NCBI RefSeq assembly: GCF_002162135.1
Contig: NZ_CP021382.1
Span: 930,001 to 994,000 of the forward strand
Direction of reading: 5' to 3'
Length of the DNA stretch: 64,000 nucleotides
Origin: Cellvibrio sp. PSBB006
Lineage (GTDB): Bacteria; Pseudomonadota; Gammaproteobacteria; Pseudomonadales; Cellvibrionaceae
Both the position numbers and the translations under genes were made by a program. The notes under the pieces were generated by a model. It searched no databases. It was not told the origin of the DNA and saw only the letters and a program-made list of their open reading frames with translations. Within the stretch, counting starts at the first letter, position 1, and each line of letters starts with the position of its first letter. This document shows, one piece after another, positions 1 through 7,989 of this stretch.

Positions 1-2
1 TG

Positions 3-1739
3 TACGACGATCAATGGAACACGCTGCTCGGACTTGAGGAATCCTTCGGTTCTCATCAACAATTGAACGACCACCATTTCCATTACGGTTATTTTGTTCG
101 TGCCGCCACGGAAGTGTGCCGCGTTGATCCGGACTGGTGTGGCGCTGATGCCTGGGGCCCGATGATTGAATTGTTGATCCGCGATTACGCCGGTGGCCGC
201 GACGATACGATGTTTCCCTACCTGCGCAACTTTGATCCGGCTTATGGTTTTTCCTGGGCTTCAGGCCACGCGAATTTTGCGCTGGGCAACAACAATGAAT
301 CCACCTCGGAAGCCGCCAACTCCTACGGTGCCATCGTGCTGTACGGTTTGATTACCGGAAACGATGAACTGGTTGAACGCGGCATGTATTTACATGCATC
401 CTCAACCTCTGCCTATTGGGAATACTGGAATAATATTGATCGCTTCCGTGGTCTGGATGGCGATTACGATAACTTCCCCGCCGGTTACACGCGCATGACC
501 ACCTCGATTATCTGGGGCAGCGGCCATGTGTTTTCCACCTGGTTCAGCGGCGCCTTCGCGCATATCCTCGGTATTCAGGGGTTACCCTTAAGCCCGTTGG
601 TATTGCACATCGGTCAGCACGCCGATTATTTGAAAGACTATGTTGATGTCGGTATGAGCGGCGAATCCAGTAACGGCAAGCCCTCCGGTTTACCGGATGA
701 TCACTGGCGCGATGTCTGGTGGAATATCTGGTCAATGACCGATGGCACTGCGGCATTGGATGATCTGGAAACATACGGTTTTGATTACGTTCCCGAAGCT
801 GGCGAAACCAAAGCCCACACCTATCACTGGGTGCACACCTTTGCCAAACTCGGCCACACCCTGACCGGCACCGGCGAGCTGACCGCGGATTTACCCTCGG
901 CAGTGGCCTTTCATAACAATGGAGTCACCACCTACCTCGCCTACAACTACAGCACTACTGAAACGCCCGTAAACTTTTCAGACGGCGTAACACTCACCGC
1001 AGCACCCGGCAGCTTCAGCATGACTCAACAAGGCGAGCCTAACAGCAGCTCTTCATCAAGCGCTGCCAGCAGCGTATCGTCCAGCACAGCGTCTTCCGTT
1101 GCATCCAGCAGTTCATCGGCCAATACCAATTGCGATGAAATTTGTTTGCAGGAAATCAACACCACCACACTCCGCGCCATAGTCACCGAAGGCGATATTG
1201 TGGATATTCACTACACCCTCAACGGTGGCCCACAACAAAACCTGCGCATGCTACAGGACGGTAGTAATTGGTATTACGACATCACCGGCCTGGTGGCCGG
1301 CGACATGATCAACGTCTCCTTTACGATTATTGCCGGCACCGGCAGAACCACGCCCTGGCAACTGCATGAATTCTCCGGAAACGGCGCATCGAGCAGCTCG
1401 GTTGCCTCATCGAGTTCGGCGCCTACGGCAACAAGCTCGGCGTCTTCTGCAAACTCTGAATCCTCTGCAAGCTCGGCGCCATCAAGTGCTTCATCATCCA
1501 GCACATCGGCAGTGGTATCTTCCAGCAGCCTTGGCAGTTCATCACAAGCAAACAGCTCGTCTACAGAAAGCGCTGCCAGTTCGCAAGAGTCGTCAGCTAT
1601 TTCCAGCAACAGCTCAGCAGCCAGTAGTAGAGAAAGTCATGGTGGCGGTGGTGGTAGCACCAGTCCGTTTTTGTTGTTACTGATGCTGGCAGTGCTGGGT
1701 AGTGGTGTTGTAACTAAAGCACGTTCAGTGAGGAGATAA
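3..1739 (+). CDS. GH81 endo-beta-1,3-glucanase with CBM56-like module (5' end outside window)
   Basis: Secreted hydrolase predicted to cut beta-1,3-glucan (laminarin, curdlan, fungal walls). The frame is open from base 3, so the N-terminus and signal peptide lie outside the window and the apparent TTG start at 63 is internal. NDHHFHYGYF and ESTSEAANSYG are typical of the GH81 catalytic region, the second holding the conserved acidic residues. A poly-Ser linker (about 1040-1130) leads to an 85-residue module with VDIHYTLNGG and GDMIN..TPW, resembling CBM56 (beta-1,3-glucan binding). A second Ser-rich linker (about 1385-1635) is followed by five glycines (1641-1655), a hydrophobic helix and a basic end, the layout of a GlyGly-CTERM sorting tail. 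Poly-Ser linkers are characteristic of Cellvibrio and its relatives. The family call is confident; the CBM56 call is moderate. Confidence 0.9.
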   Translation, partial: YDDQWNTLLGLEESFGSHQQLNDHHFHYGYFVRAATEVCRVDPDWCGADAWGPMIELLIRDYAGGRDDTMFPYLRNFDPAYGFSWASGHANFALGNNNESTSEAANSYGAIVLYGLITGNDELVERGMYLHASSTSAYWEYWNNIDRFRGLDGDYDNFPAGYTRMTTSIIWGSGHVFSTWFSGAFAHILGIQGLPLSPLVLHIGQHADYLKDYVDVGMSGESSNGKPSGLPDDHWRDVWWNIWSMTDGTAALDDLETYGFDYVPEAGETKAHTYHWVHTFAKLGHTLTGTGELTADLPSAVAFHNNGVTTYLAYNYSTTETPVNFSDGVTLTAAPGSFSMTQQGEPNSSSSSSAASSVSSSTASSVASSSSSANTNCDEICLQEINTTTLRAIVTEGDIVDIHYTLNGGPQQNLRMLQDGSNWYYDITGLVAGDMINVSFTIIAGTGRTTPWQLHEFSGNGASSSSVASSSSAPTATSSASSANSESSASSAPSSASSSSTSAVVSSSSLGSSSQANSSSTESAASSQESSAISSNSSAASSRESHGGGGGSTSPFLLLLMLAVLGSGVVTKARSVRR

Positions 1740-1748
1740 ATCGTTGGT

Positions 1749-1788
1749 GAGTGACGTCGATGTGATTGGGTGATGCATCGACGCCCTC
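1749..1788 (+). terminator. Stem-loop after the GH81 gene
   Basis: Arms at 1749-1762 and 1776-1788 pair through CGTCGATG/CATCGACG with an outer GAG/CTC. The hairpin lies 10 bp past the GH81 stop. No T-tract follows, so it may be a 3'-end stabiliser instead of a classical intrinsic terminator. Confidence 0.45.
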
Positions 1789-1855
1789 ATTCTCCCACCT
1801 ATATTTTTAGAAGATTTTTGATCCCAATACCCCATAGGATCAAATATTTTTCTGC

Positions 1856-2227
1856 TCAATCTTGCTCAAAAATTTTGTAATCGCGCTTCACATTTTTTGT
1901 AACTTTTCCCCAATACGAATTTTTAACGCGATTCTGATGGCTATTAAACGCATTTTGATCCAAGAACTCTTCGTACACATTGAACCGATTCTTATCGTTC
2001 TGATCCTGTTCTACGATGAACTTTATGCAGCCAACCTCTTCTCTAGTGAGATTGATATGAGTTTTTAATTCATTTTTTATAATCTCAAGATCAGCATCCG
2101 GAACGATTATGTATCCTTCTAAAATTATCTTTCTCAACATTTGATCCTTCTTGATTAACTTCCCAAGCTGTAATGCTTCAATCAACCGACGCCTTCCGCG
2201 CCTGATAATGAGTGGTTTATTATTCAT
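1856..2227 (-). CDS. ABM-domain (antibiotic biosynthesis monooxygenase-like) protein
   Basis: A 123-residue protein. Residues about 38-115 follow the ABM fold pattern (IIVPDADLEIIKNELKTHI, then EEVGCIKFIVEQD, then FNVYEEFLDQNAFNSHQ) seen in small dimeric ferredoxin-like proteins such as LsrG and quinol monooxygenases. The first 37 residues are basic and extra to the family; an internal Met at residue 29 could be the true start. The start overlaps the stop of the upstream signal peptidase gene as ATGA, so the two are probably translationally coupled. The substrate cannot be deduced. Base composition is AT-rich compared with the chromosomal flanks, which suggests acquired DNA. Confidence 0.7.
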   Translation of the reverse strand: MNNKPLIIRRGRRRLIEALQLGKLIKKDQMLRKIILEGYIIVPDADLEIIKNELKTHINLTREEVGCIKFIVEQDQNDKNRFNVYEEFLDQNAFNSHQNRVKNSYWGKVTKNVKRDYKIFEQD

Positions 2228-2877
2228 AACTTTTGGAGAAAACGATCTTTTCGAGGGATATAATAATTTTCATAATTAAATGACAGTACAACGTGCCTAG
2301 ACCTCCCCACTATTTCCTGTCGTGGAACGAGACCTATGACTCGGGAGTCTGCACTATTATCTCTATTGTCGCCGAGGGCAAAATAATACCCGGAAGGAAT
2401 AACATCAGACCGGAAACTCGACAGAGGAGAGCCATGTTTACTGACGCGAATAAAGTGCTCTACACCTAGCAAATCTTCCATTTTATCTATGGCTGTGTCG
2501 TTAGATGTGACGAGTTCATAGCTTAATTGCTCGCCATTTATAATCAAAACATTGTTCTTTAATTCAACAATATCTCCCGGAACACCCACAATTCGCTTTA
2601 CAAGTTTTTTCCCTGAAGCTTTAGAATCAAAAACTACTATATCGCCCCTAATCGGATTGGAACGTTGGAATAAGGAAATATGAGTGAAAGGTACACGGAT
2701 ATCATAAGCCATCTTGTTCACAAGAATTCGATCGCCTTCCAGAATCGTAGGCTTCATCGACCCCGTTGGAACTTCGTTCCAGTCTGCTACAGCACTTCGA
2801 AAAATGAGCATTAAGGCAATAAATATAAGAAATGACTTATTCTCTTTCCAGGCTTTACAAATCCAATGTTTCATCAT
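2224..2877 (-). CDS. lepB: Signal peptidase I (accessory copy)
   Basis: Membrane serine/lysine peptidase that removes signal peptides of Sec-exported proteins. One N-terminal membrane segment (FLIFIALMLIFRS) is followed by the catalytic Ser box PTGSMKPT, the Lys box KRIVGVPGD and the C-terminal GDNRDNSADSR box, all diagnostic of family S26. I place the start at 2877 because GGAGA (2881-2885) sits just upstream; the frame is open to 2910. At about 217 residues it is shorter than the usual proteobacterial LepB with two membrane segments. It lies in accessory DNA away from lepA, rnc and era, so it is probably a second copy. It is coupled to the ABM gene downstream. Confidence 0.88.
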   Translation of the reverse strand: MMKHWICKAWKENKSFLIFIALMLIFRSAVADWNEVPTGSMKPTILEGDRILVNKMAYDIRVPFTHISLFQRSNPIRGDIVVFDSKASGKKLVKRIVGVPGDIVELKNNVLIINGEQLSYELVTSNDTAIDKMEDLLGVEHFIRVSKHGSPLSSFRSDVIPSGYYFALGDNRDNSADSRVIGLVPRQEIVGRSRHVVLSFNYENYYIPRKDRFLQKL

Positions 2878-2914
2878 ATTTCTCCAATAGTTTTTTGGCA
2901 CCAGCAACAAAACT

Positions 2915-4336
2915 CTAGCTCACCCGTTGTATTAACCACTCCCGAAGCAAGTCGAAAACGCCTGGGGCCATACGGTTCGACTGAGATCTATCTTCAATCG
3001 CATGCCTTTCCATGAGAGAGTGGCTTGCATTCGGGATTACCTTCACAGTCACGTCTCTTCTACTATTGGCTGCCAGAATGGCATCCCGCATTGCAACTGA
3101 GGCAGTCGATGCATCGGTCGAGAGGTCGAACTCACCGAACACGCCGAGCGTTGGACAACTGACTTGGCTAAGAGTAAGAAGCGGATTAAACGATAATATA
3201 TGGTCCCAGGACCACCTCATTTGAGAGAGAGAAGAATATTCGCCGATATACCAACCGATCCACGCCGCGTTGCCACTCTGAACAATTTTTTCACGTCGTT
3301 CCAAAAAGGTGTCGAACCCATTACCAGTTCGGGCCACCTCTAAAGCAAATCTATTAAACTCAAGCGCTTGTTCAATATCGGTTCGAGAATGACCCCGGGC
3401 CTTCATGTTGATTTCAACCTGATACAGTAATGTTTGCCATAGCGGCCCCATGAAGCCCGAGGAATTAATTGCAAAAGCAACCTCTTGCGATCTCGCAGCC
3501 ATCTGTGTAGAAAGCATGCCTCCCTCACTTGAACCCCAAAACCCTATCCGATCAGGATCGATTCCCGGATAAGTATGCAAAAGGTTTAACGCAGCGGTGG
3601 CGTCTGCCAGCAGATCGTCCGGGTAGTAGGATGGCGATAGTTTTTCTGGTGCGCCAGTCGACGCATCTATGCGCCATCCGGTTGAGTCCCCCGTTCCCCG
3701 TTTGTCGAACACAAGAACCGCAAAGCCGAGCGAGTTGAAAAAACGGGGATAAGGGCCAAAAGAATAACGGGTAAGAGGCCCTGAACCGTGCAAGAGTATG
3801 ATCGCGGGATGCGGACCGGAGCCTTCCGGATGAATGAGAGTCCCCCTGAGCGTAGCGTCTCCCTGAGAAAAAACGACTTCCTCCTCCCGCGTGGACGCTT
3901 TCCTTGCAGAAAAATTTTCACCTTCCAGAGAGCTGGCAGTCAGACCAACAACGCGCATGTCCTTATCCCACATGAAGCGGATAGTCTGCTGAACAGGATC
4001 GCGAGTATTGAAACCCGGACCGATGGAAAACTCATCTGTCGATTCGTTGAATATTCGCCGTACTGCTCCGGTGCGATGATCCGTCCAGAGCAACACACCT
4101 TCTCCACTGTCGTTGATGAAGCGGTCAATACCCAAGGTGTGTCCTGCATTGAAGCGATAGACACCGCAATAAGCTTGCAAGGCTTCGAACCCATTAGATA
4201 TGGCAGCGTTATCTTGCCGTCCAGGTATGCGAATAGCCGAGGAACATCCAGGGAGCGTCGTGATCAGAGCAGCGGGGATGGTCGACAGTATCAATCGTCG
4301 GTTGGCAGAAAAGCTCTTGTCGGAAATGCCTTTCAC
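2915..4336 (-). CDS. Alpha/beta hydrolase, probable lipoprotein
   Basis: A 473-residue serine hydrolase. The N-terminus has an Arg-containing n-region, a hydrophobic stretch and TLPGC, which reads as a lipobox, so it is likely anchored in the envelope. The hydrolase domain starts near residue 175 with the oxyanion strand ILLHGSGP, then FDKRGTGDS, the nucleophile elbow GSSEGG, the likely acid in GEFDLSTD and the His in NASHSLMER. This layout matches dienelactone-hydrolase or prolyl-oligopeptidase-like esterases. Residues before 170 form an uncharacterised N-terminal domain. The start is 4 bp upstream of the signal peptidase ORF limit on the same strand, but no functional link is evident. The substrate is unknown. 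Confidence 0.82.
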   Translation of the reverse strand: MKGISDKSFSANRRLILSTIPAALITTLPGCSSAIRIPGRQDNAAISNGFEALQAYCGVYRFNAGHTLGIDRFINDSGEGVLLWTDHRTGAVRRIFNESTDEFSIGPGFNTRDPVQQTIRFMWDKDMRVVGLTASSLEGENFSARKASTREEEVVFSQGDATLRGTLIHPEGSGPHPAIILLHGSGPLTRYSFGPYPRFFNSLGFAVLVFDKRGTGDSTGWRIDASTGAPEKLSPSYYPDDLLADATAALNLLHTYPGIDPDRIGFWGSSEGGMLSTQMAARSQEVAFAINSSGFMGPLWQTLLYQVEINMKARGHSRTDIEQALEFNRFALEVARTGNGFDTFLERREKIVQSGNAAWIGWYIGEYSSLSQMRWSWDHILSFNPLLTLSQVSCPTLGVFGEFDLSTDASTASVAMRDAILAANSRRDVTVKVIPNASHSLMERHAIEDRSQSNRMAPGVFDLLREWLIQRVS

Positions 4337-4398
4337 TGGTTTTCTCCTATGTGATGAGCATCCGACACCGTCTGCATTGAGTTATCAGCGCGGCTCAA

Positions 4399-4917
4399 TC
4401 ATAGACGCAGTTTATTAACGGTATTCCAATTCCTGGCTGTTAGGGAAACCCCTAGTGCTTTCCCGGTCGCTGCCGCCAGCTTTGATCGACCGACCCCTTC
4501 CGGTGCGTATAAATAGAATGTCATTTTATGCAGTTTGAATTTTTCTGACTCGATTTTTAACGATTCAAGATAATCAATATTAGGCTTGCTACAGGGCTGC
4601 TCCAGAAAGAAAAAATGCAACGCTTTTCCATCGTTCGTGGGAAATGAATTATTTTTTATAGCCTCCTGAAGTTGTTTATGACTAAGCAACAGAACTTTAG
4701 GTTCAAAACCCATTTTCTTAAATATTTCTCTGCTAATGTCAGCGGCGCCCTTAGCGTCGATAGTTTCTCGACTTTTAAATACCGCATTCCCGCTCTGAAT
4801 ATATGTCTGGACACCTTCGTAGCCTAAGGCTTGAAGGATTGCGACAAGGTCTTTCATTGGCAATATGTTATTACCACCAACGTTAATGCCTCGAAAAAGA
4901 GCGATGTAAGTGTTCAT
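4399..4917 (-). CDS. DUF1697 family protein
   Basis: A 172-residue soluble protein. The N-terminus (MNTYIALFRGINVGGNN, then TYIQSGNAVF) is the signature of DUF1697, a small family of unknown function common in accessory DNA and gene cassettes. Length is normal for the family. It is read in the same direction as its neighbours. No attC-like site is convincing on either side, so its membership of the cassette array is undecided. Confidence 0.85.
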   Translation of the reverse strand: MNTYIALFRGINVGGNNILPMKDLVAILQALGYEGVQTYIQSGNAVFKSRETIDAKGAADISREIFKKMGFEPKVLLLSHKQLQEAIKNNSFPTNDGKALHFFFLEQPCSKPNIDYLESLKIESEKFKLHKMTFYLYAPEGVGRSKLAAATGKALGVSLTARNWNTVNKLRL

Positions 4918-5082
4918 TCAGTCTCTCTCGCCTGCAAGATACGCATATTCATATTGAAGAGCCCTCCCAAAATAGTGCGCTCGCGTTCAATCATATTCTC
5001 AATAGTCGTAACGAGTCACCGTGTGCAGGCGGGCCTTCGAGGGCCGGGATTTTCGTACGCAGCAATACGTTCCTTCCTATCA

Positions 5083-5526
5083 TCAGGGTTTAAGATCGAC
5101 GGCAGCAAGGCCACTGCCATCCATCTTCATCGGCACCGAGTTGTGCTCGTGGACGATCATCCAGCCTTCTTCGGAGCGCTTGAATACGAGGGTGGTACGG
5201 AACCACAGCTCAACCGCCCCTTCCCCAATCTTTTCCCCTCGCATGCGGCTGAGACCATAAGCGATGCCTAGGTCGCCATTGATCAGAATCCGCGACTCGC
5301 GGAACTCGACCCGAGGCCCCGGTTCCCTCCAGGTTTTCAGCCAGGCACGCAGCTCCTCAGCATCGCGCGCATCGGCTCCAGCGAAAGCAAGCGGCGGCTG
5401 CAGATCGTAGACCACAACGTCATGCGCAAGCGGTTCGATGGCAGCTTCAGCGTCTGCGTTGGCGATGGCTGTCTCGCGCGCTGCGATCAGACTTTTGATA
5501 GCTTCTATATCGGCATTAGTGTTCAT
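5083..5526 (-). CDS. SnoaL-like / ketosteroid isomerase-fold protein
   Basis: A protein of about 147 residues with the NTF2-like cone fold pattern: an N-terminal helix (IEAIKSLIAARETAIANAD), then VVVYDLQPPLAFAG, and a C-terminal strand set (LWFRTTLVFKRSEEGWMIVHEHNS) typical of SnoaL/DUF4440 proteins. I take the ATG at 5526 as start, with GGAGA 8 nt upstream; the frame is open to 5562. Function is probably as a small-molecule isomerase or lyase, or an unknown binding role. It has higher GC than the cassette genes just upstream of it. Confidence 0.8.
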   Translation of the reverse strand: MNTNADIEAIKSLIAARETAIANADAEAAIEPLAHDVVVYDLQPPLAFAGADARDAEELRAWLKTWREPGPRVEFRESRILINGDLGIAYGLSRMRGEKIGEGAVELWFRTTLVFKRSEEGWMIVHEHNSVPMKMDGSGLAAVDLKP

Positions 5527-5612
5527 GTCCAGTTCTCCAGATTCAATTACCAGGATAGGCAATGATTAGTCGAATTGAGGAGGTCAGAATCGACAGGAGA
5601 ATCTGATTTGTC

Positions 5613-5655
5613 GCATAACACCGCACGCGCCAGCGGGGCCACCGCAACAAATTAA
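5613..5655 (-). other. Possible degenerate attC site
   Basis: GCATAACACCGC at one side resembles the outer core of the other attC sites here, and the position just past a stop codon fits. The opposite core expected next to the stop (a GTTRRRY-type sequence) is not recognisable, so this is only a weak candidate. Confidence 0.2.
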
Positions 5656-5657
5656 CA

Positions 5658-5864
5658 TTATTTTAGTTCGACCCCGTATGAATTAAGCGCACCGTACTGA
5701 ATGGTCTTTCTGGCGGACTCAATGTCTTGTAATTTTTCATCAAAAATAAGTTCTTCATCTTCGCTCGAAGAACTTAAAGACATTTGCTCTAAATACTTTT
5801 CATAATGTGCCAATGCCTCCCAAATTATATTGTATTCCTTTATTAAAATTGTTGGATTAGCCAT
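5658..5864 (-). CDS. Small acidic protein paired with the Tse2-like gene
   Basis: A 68-residue acidic protein, probably helical, with a Ser/Glu/Asp-rich centre (SSSSEDEELIFDEKLQDIE). It overlaps the end of the upstream gene by 8 bp, so the two are co-translated. I do not recognise a family. Its size, charge and tight coupling to a toxin-like gene fit an antitoxin or immunity protein, but that is inference from context. Confidence 0.6.
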   Translation of the reverse strand: MANPTILIKEYNIIWEALAHYEKYLEQMSLSSSSEDEELIFDEKLQDIESARKTIQYGALNSYGVELK

Positions 5865-6276
5865 TTTTAACCTCCACAGCAGATAGCTTCACAACACGAA
5901 CCCTATCCATGCCAAGCTCCTCAAGAAGCCCGAGATATTTTTTCAAAGGCATCTGCCTCTCTGGCGCAATCATAAAGTGACCTTCATGACCAGGACGCAT
6001 ATCCTTAACGAGCTTTAAGCCTTGAGGAATCTGAGCATGTTTCTTTATTCGCCATATCGTTTTTCCAGGTCTCTTCATAATGGGTGTCAAATAATTAAAA
6101 GCAGAGAACCCATTTCCATTAGCCATGACAACATCGACACCATTAATCTTTGTAATAAGAACATCGGACTTTGCTCGCTCTTCAGTGAAAGCAGGCCATG
6201 TCGCGTTGCCCATTCTGTATAGATTTTCAGTAAACATCGTCACGTCATAAATGTATAAATCTTCATTGTTAATCAC
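5857..6276 (-). CDS. Tse2-like putative ADP-ribosyltransferase-fold toxin
   Basis: A 139-residue protein starting with GTG at 6276, with AAGGAG about 5 nt upstream. Residues 53-114 hold a spaced pattern: GNGFSAF, then W.IKKHAQIPQGLKLV, then HFMIAPERQMPLKKY. I recall a matching order in the Pseudomonas Tse2 toxin family (G-S-F, IP-x-L, H-Y-x-I-x-P-x-x-M). Tse2 is a cytosolic NAD-dependent toxin delivered by T6SS, and relatives also occur as stand-alone toxin-antitoxin pairs. No secretion signal is seen. The small acidic gene downstream would be the partner. The family link comes from eye alignment only. Confidence 0.55.
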   Translation of the reverse strand: MINNEDLYIYDVTMFTENLYRMGNATWPAFTEERAKSDVLITKINGVDVVMANGNGFSAFNYLTPIMKRPGKTIWRIKKHAQIPQGLKLVKDMRPGHEGHFMIAPERQMPLKKYLGLLEELGMDRVRVVKLSAVEVKNG

Positions 6277-6345
6277 GTTTTTCTCCTTGACTTATGATTC
6301 AGGTAATGATTAGTAAAATAAAAATAGTTTCAGTACCAATATCGA

Positions 6346-6378
6346 TAGTGAGGTGTCTACTTTTCTTGGGGAACTCGG
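6346..6378 (-). repeat. Solo copy of the IS3-family element end
   Basis: These 33 bp are identical to 8323-8355, the right end of the IS at 7092-8350 plus five flanking bases. No transposase sequence adjoins them. The copy ends 3 bp from the outer core of the attC at 6382, as the complete IS ends beside the attC at 8358. Confidence 0.85.
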
Positions 6379-6381
6379 TGA

Positions 6382-6503
6382 CCTAACGCCCCAGCACACG
6401 CGAAACTGGGCTGGTTCGGTTTTGTGTTGATGTTTGAGCGCAGCGAGTAACACAAAACCGCGCCGGCCCATTTTTCGCCGTGGTGCTGATTATTAGGCGT
6501 TAT
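6382..6503 (-). other. attC recombination site 1
   Basis: An imperfect palindrome of about 122 bp bounded by CCTAACGCC and GGCGTTAT-type cores. It contains a perfect inner stem (GGTTTTGTGTT with AACACAAAACC). It begins right after the stop codon of the gene at 6505, as expected for an integron cassette read on the minus strand. Confidence 0.85.
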
Positions 6504-6504
6504 A

Positions 6505-7068
6505 CTAGATTCCATTTCTTCTACGCGCTTCGTTTATCAGAACATTTTTTATGTGCTCAAGATCATCGTTTGCCTCAATGAGATCAATCGCCCAGCTACA
6601 GCCAGACAGTTCGAAATGCTTTTTCCAGTCTTGCCAAGCGAGCAGCTCGCTTAATGAAAAAGACCGAGAACCACCTCTATCACCATGACCTCCGCCTATC
6701 GATTCCCCAACAACAAAAAGTTTTTCCGTGAACGGGTATAGGTATACGCCGAATACATGATGATTCTGATCTTCGGCGGTCGGCGCTTGGTTCTTATAGC
6801 AAATTCTAATTGAGTGCCGCTCAAGATCAGGGCCACTCATTGAGGCGGAATTTTCATATAGATACCGAGAATCAAGCGTCCCACCGAACTCCCAGGCTAT
6901 ATCGGTTTCACTGAATGTATAGCTCTTCGCATGCTGAGGGTAGGCCAGCTCTTTCCATCCGTACTTCTCCCTCAAAGCTGAAAGGTTCAACAGGCGATAC
7001 TCGCCATTGCTAAACTTGATGGCTAACTGCCAACTTTCATTCGGTACTACATGAACAATAGTAATCAT
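6505..7068 (-). CDS. Cassette protein with DUF2442-like N-terminus
   Basis: A 187-residue soluble protein. The first 75 residues (AIKFSNGEYRLLNLSAL, later IAWEFGGTLDSRYLYENS) resemble DUF2442, a small fold found in toxin-antitoxin and regulatory contexts. The remaining 110 residues contain a glycine-rich GESIGGGHGDRGG and an acidic C-terminal helix that I cannot assign. It is the gene of a cassette closed by attC 1. The IS element ends only 24 bp upstream of its ATG, so its native promoter and leader are separated from it, and its expression may depend on the IS. Confidence 0.65.
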   Translation of the reverse strand: MITIVHVVPNESWQLAIKFSNGEYRLLNLSALREKYGWKELAYPQHAKSYTFSETDIAWEFGGTLDSRYLYENSASMSGPDLERHSIRICYKNQAPTAEDQNHHVFGVYLYPFTEKLFVVGESIGGGHGDRGGSRSFSLSELLAWQDWKKHFELSGCSWAIDLIEANDDLEHIKNVLINEARRRNGI

Positions 7069-7116
7069 ACTGCTGCCAAGTTTTTCTGATCTTCCCCACC
7101 AAAAGTAGACACTGTT

Positions 7117-7989
7117 TCAGGCGGACATTTTTTCATAAGCCGATTCAAAATGATTCGGACTTTTGTAGCCCAATGTGCTGTGTCTTCGGTGACTGTTATA
7201 AAATAGTTCGATGTAATCAAACACGCAAGAATACGCTTCTTTCTTCGTGGTGACATCCTCGGCATAGAGCGCTTCAACTTTAAAGCGGGCGAAGAACGAT
7301 TCCATCGCGGCATTATCCCAACAATTGCCTTTACGACTCATGCTAGGCCGAATCTTCTCGTCGAGCAATAGCTGCTGATATTCCCACGAACGATATTGCA
7401 CTCCGCGATCCGAGTGCAAGATCAAACCGGGCTCTACGTCGCGCGAAGCAACCGCCATCTTAAAGGCATCTATGATCAGTTGGTTAGTCATCGTAGTGTC
7501 GAGTGACCAGCCAATGATTTTGCGTGAAAACAGATCCATGATAACCGCGAGGTAAACAAACCCTTTTTCTACTTTTATGTAGGTGATATCCGACACCCAC
7601 TTTTCATTCGGTTTGCTTGCCTGGAAGTTACGCCGCAGCAGGTTGTCGCTGACATGGTTCCGGGCTAATACATCAGGGAAGTACTTGTAACCTTTTCCAT
7701 TTCTCGCCATAAGTCCTTGTTTGGCCATCAGTTTTGCCACGGTGTTTTCACTGATGGGCAATCCGCACTCGTTCAACTCGACGGTCATGCGTGGCGACCC
7801 GTAGCGAGATTTAAAACGCGTAAACAGGTTAATCAGGAGGCGCTCTGCCTCAAACCTTCGCAACTCAGTATCACTGGGCCTACGGCAGCGCCATTTGTAA
7901 TAACCTGATCGGCTGACGTGTGCCCAGCGGCACATTTTCATCACGGCATGCTCACCACGCAATGACTCAATGAGGGCGTACTTCACCAT
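7117..7989 (-). CDS. IS3-family transposase OrfB (DDE integrase core)
   Basis: A 290-residue catalytic half of the transposase. An N-terminal HTH_21-type segment (RSGYYKWRCRRPSD) precedes the rve core with DITYIKVEKGFVYLAVIMD, the second acidic region LILHSDRGVQYRS, and NCWDNAAMESFF followed by the distal Glu, giving the DDE triad. The C-terminus (YNSHRRHSTLGYKSP) is typical of the family. It overlaps the end of orfA by 7 bp in another frame, the usual arrangement for a programmed -1 frameshift that makes the OrfAB fusion. The frame is intact, so the element may be active. Confidence 0.93.
   Translation of the reverse strand: MVKYALIESLRGEHAVMKMCRWAHVSRSGYYKWRCRRPSDTELRRFEAERLLINLFTRFKSRYGSPRMTVELNECGLPISENTVAKLMAKQGLMARNGKGYKYFPDVLARNHVSDNLLRRNFQASKPNEKWVSDITYIKVEKGFVYLAVIMDLFSRKIIGWSLDTTMTNQLIIDAFKMAVASRDVEPGLILHSDRGVQYRSWEYQQLLLDEKIRPSMSRKGNCWDNAAMESFFARFKVEALYAEDVTTKKEAYSCVFDYIELFYNSHRRHSTLGYKSPNHFESAYEKMSA

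Noticed and set aside
1274..1683. Frames overlapping the Ser-rich linkers of the GH81 gene
   Set aside because: They are low-complexity by-products of poly-Ser codons; the GH81 frame is clearly coding.
5000..5075. Possible attC after the SnoaL-like gene
   Set aside because: GTAACGAGTC and AATACGTTCC do not pair, and the GGCC/GGCC centre is too short; no convincing core pair.
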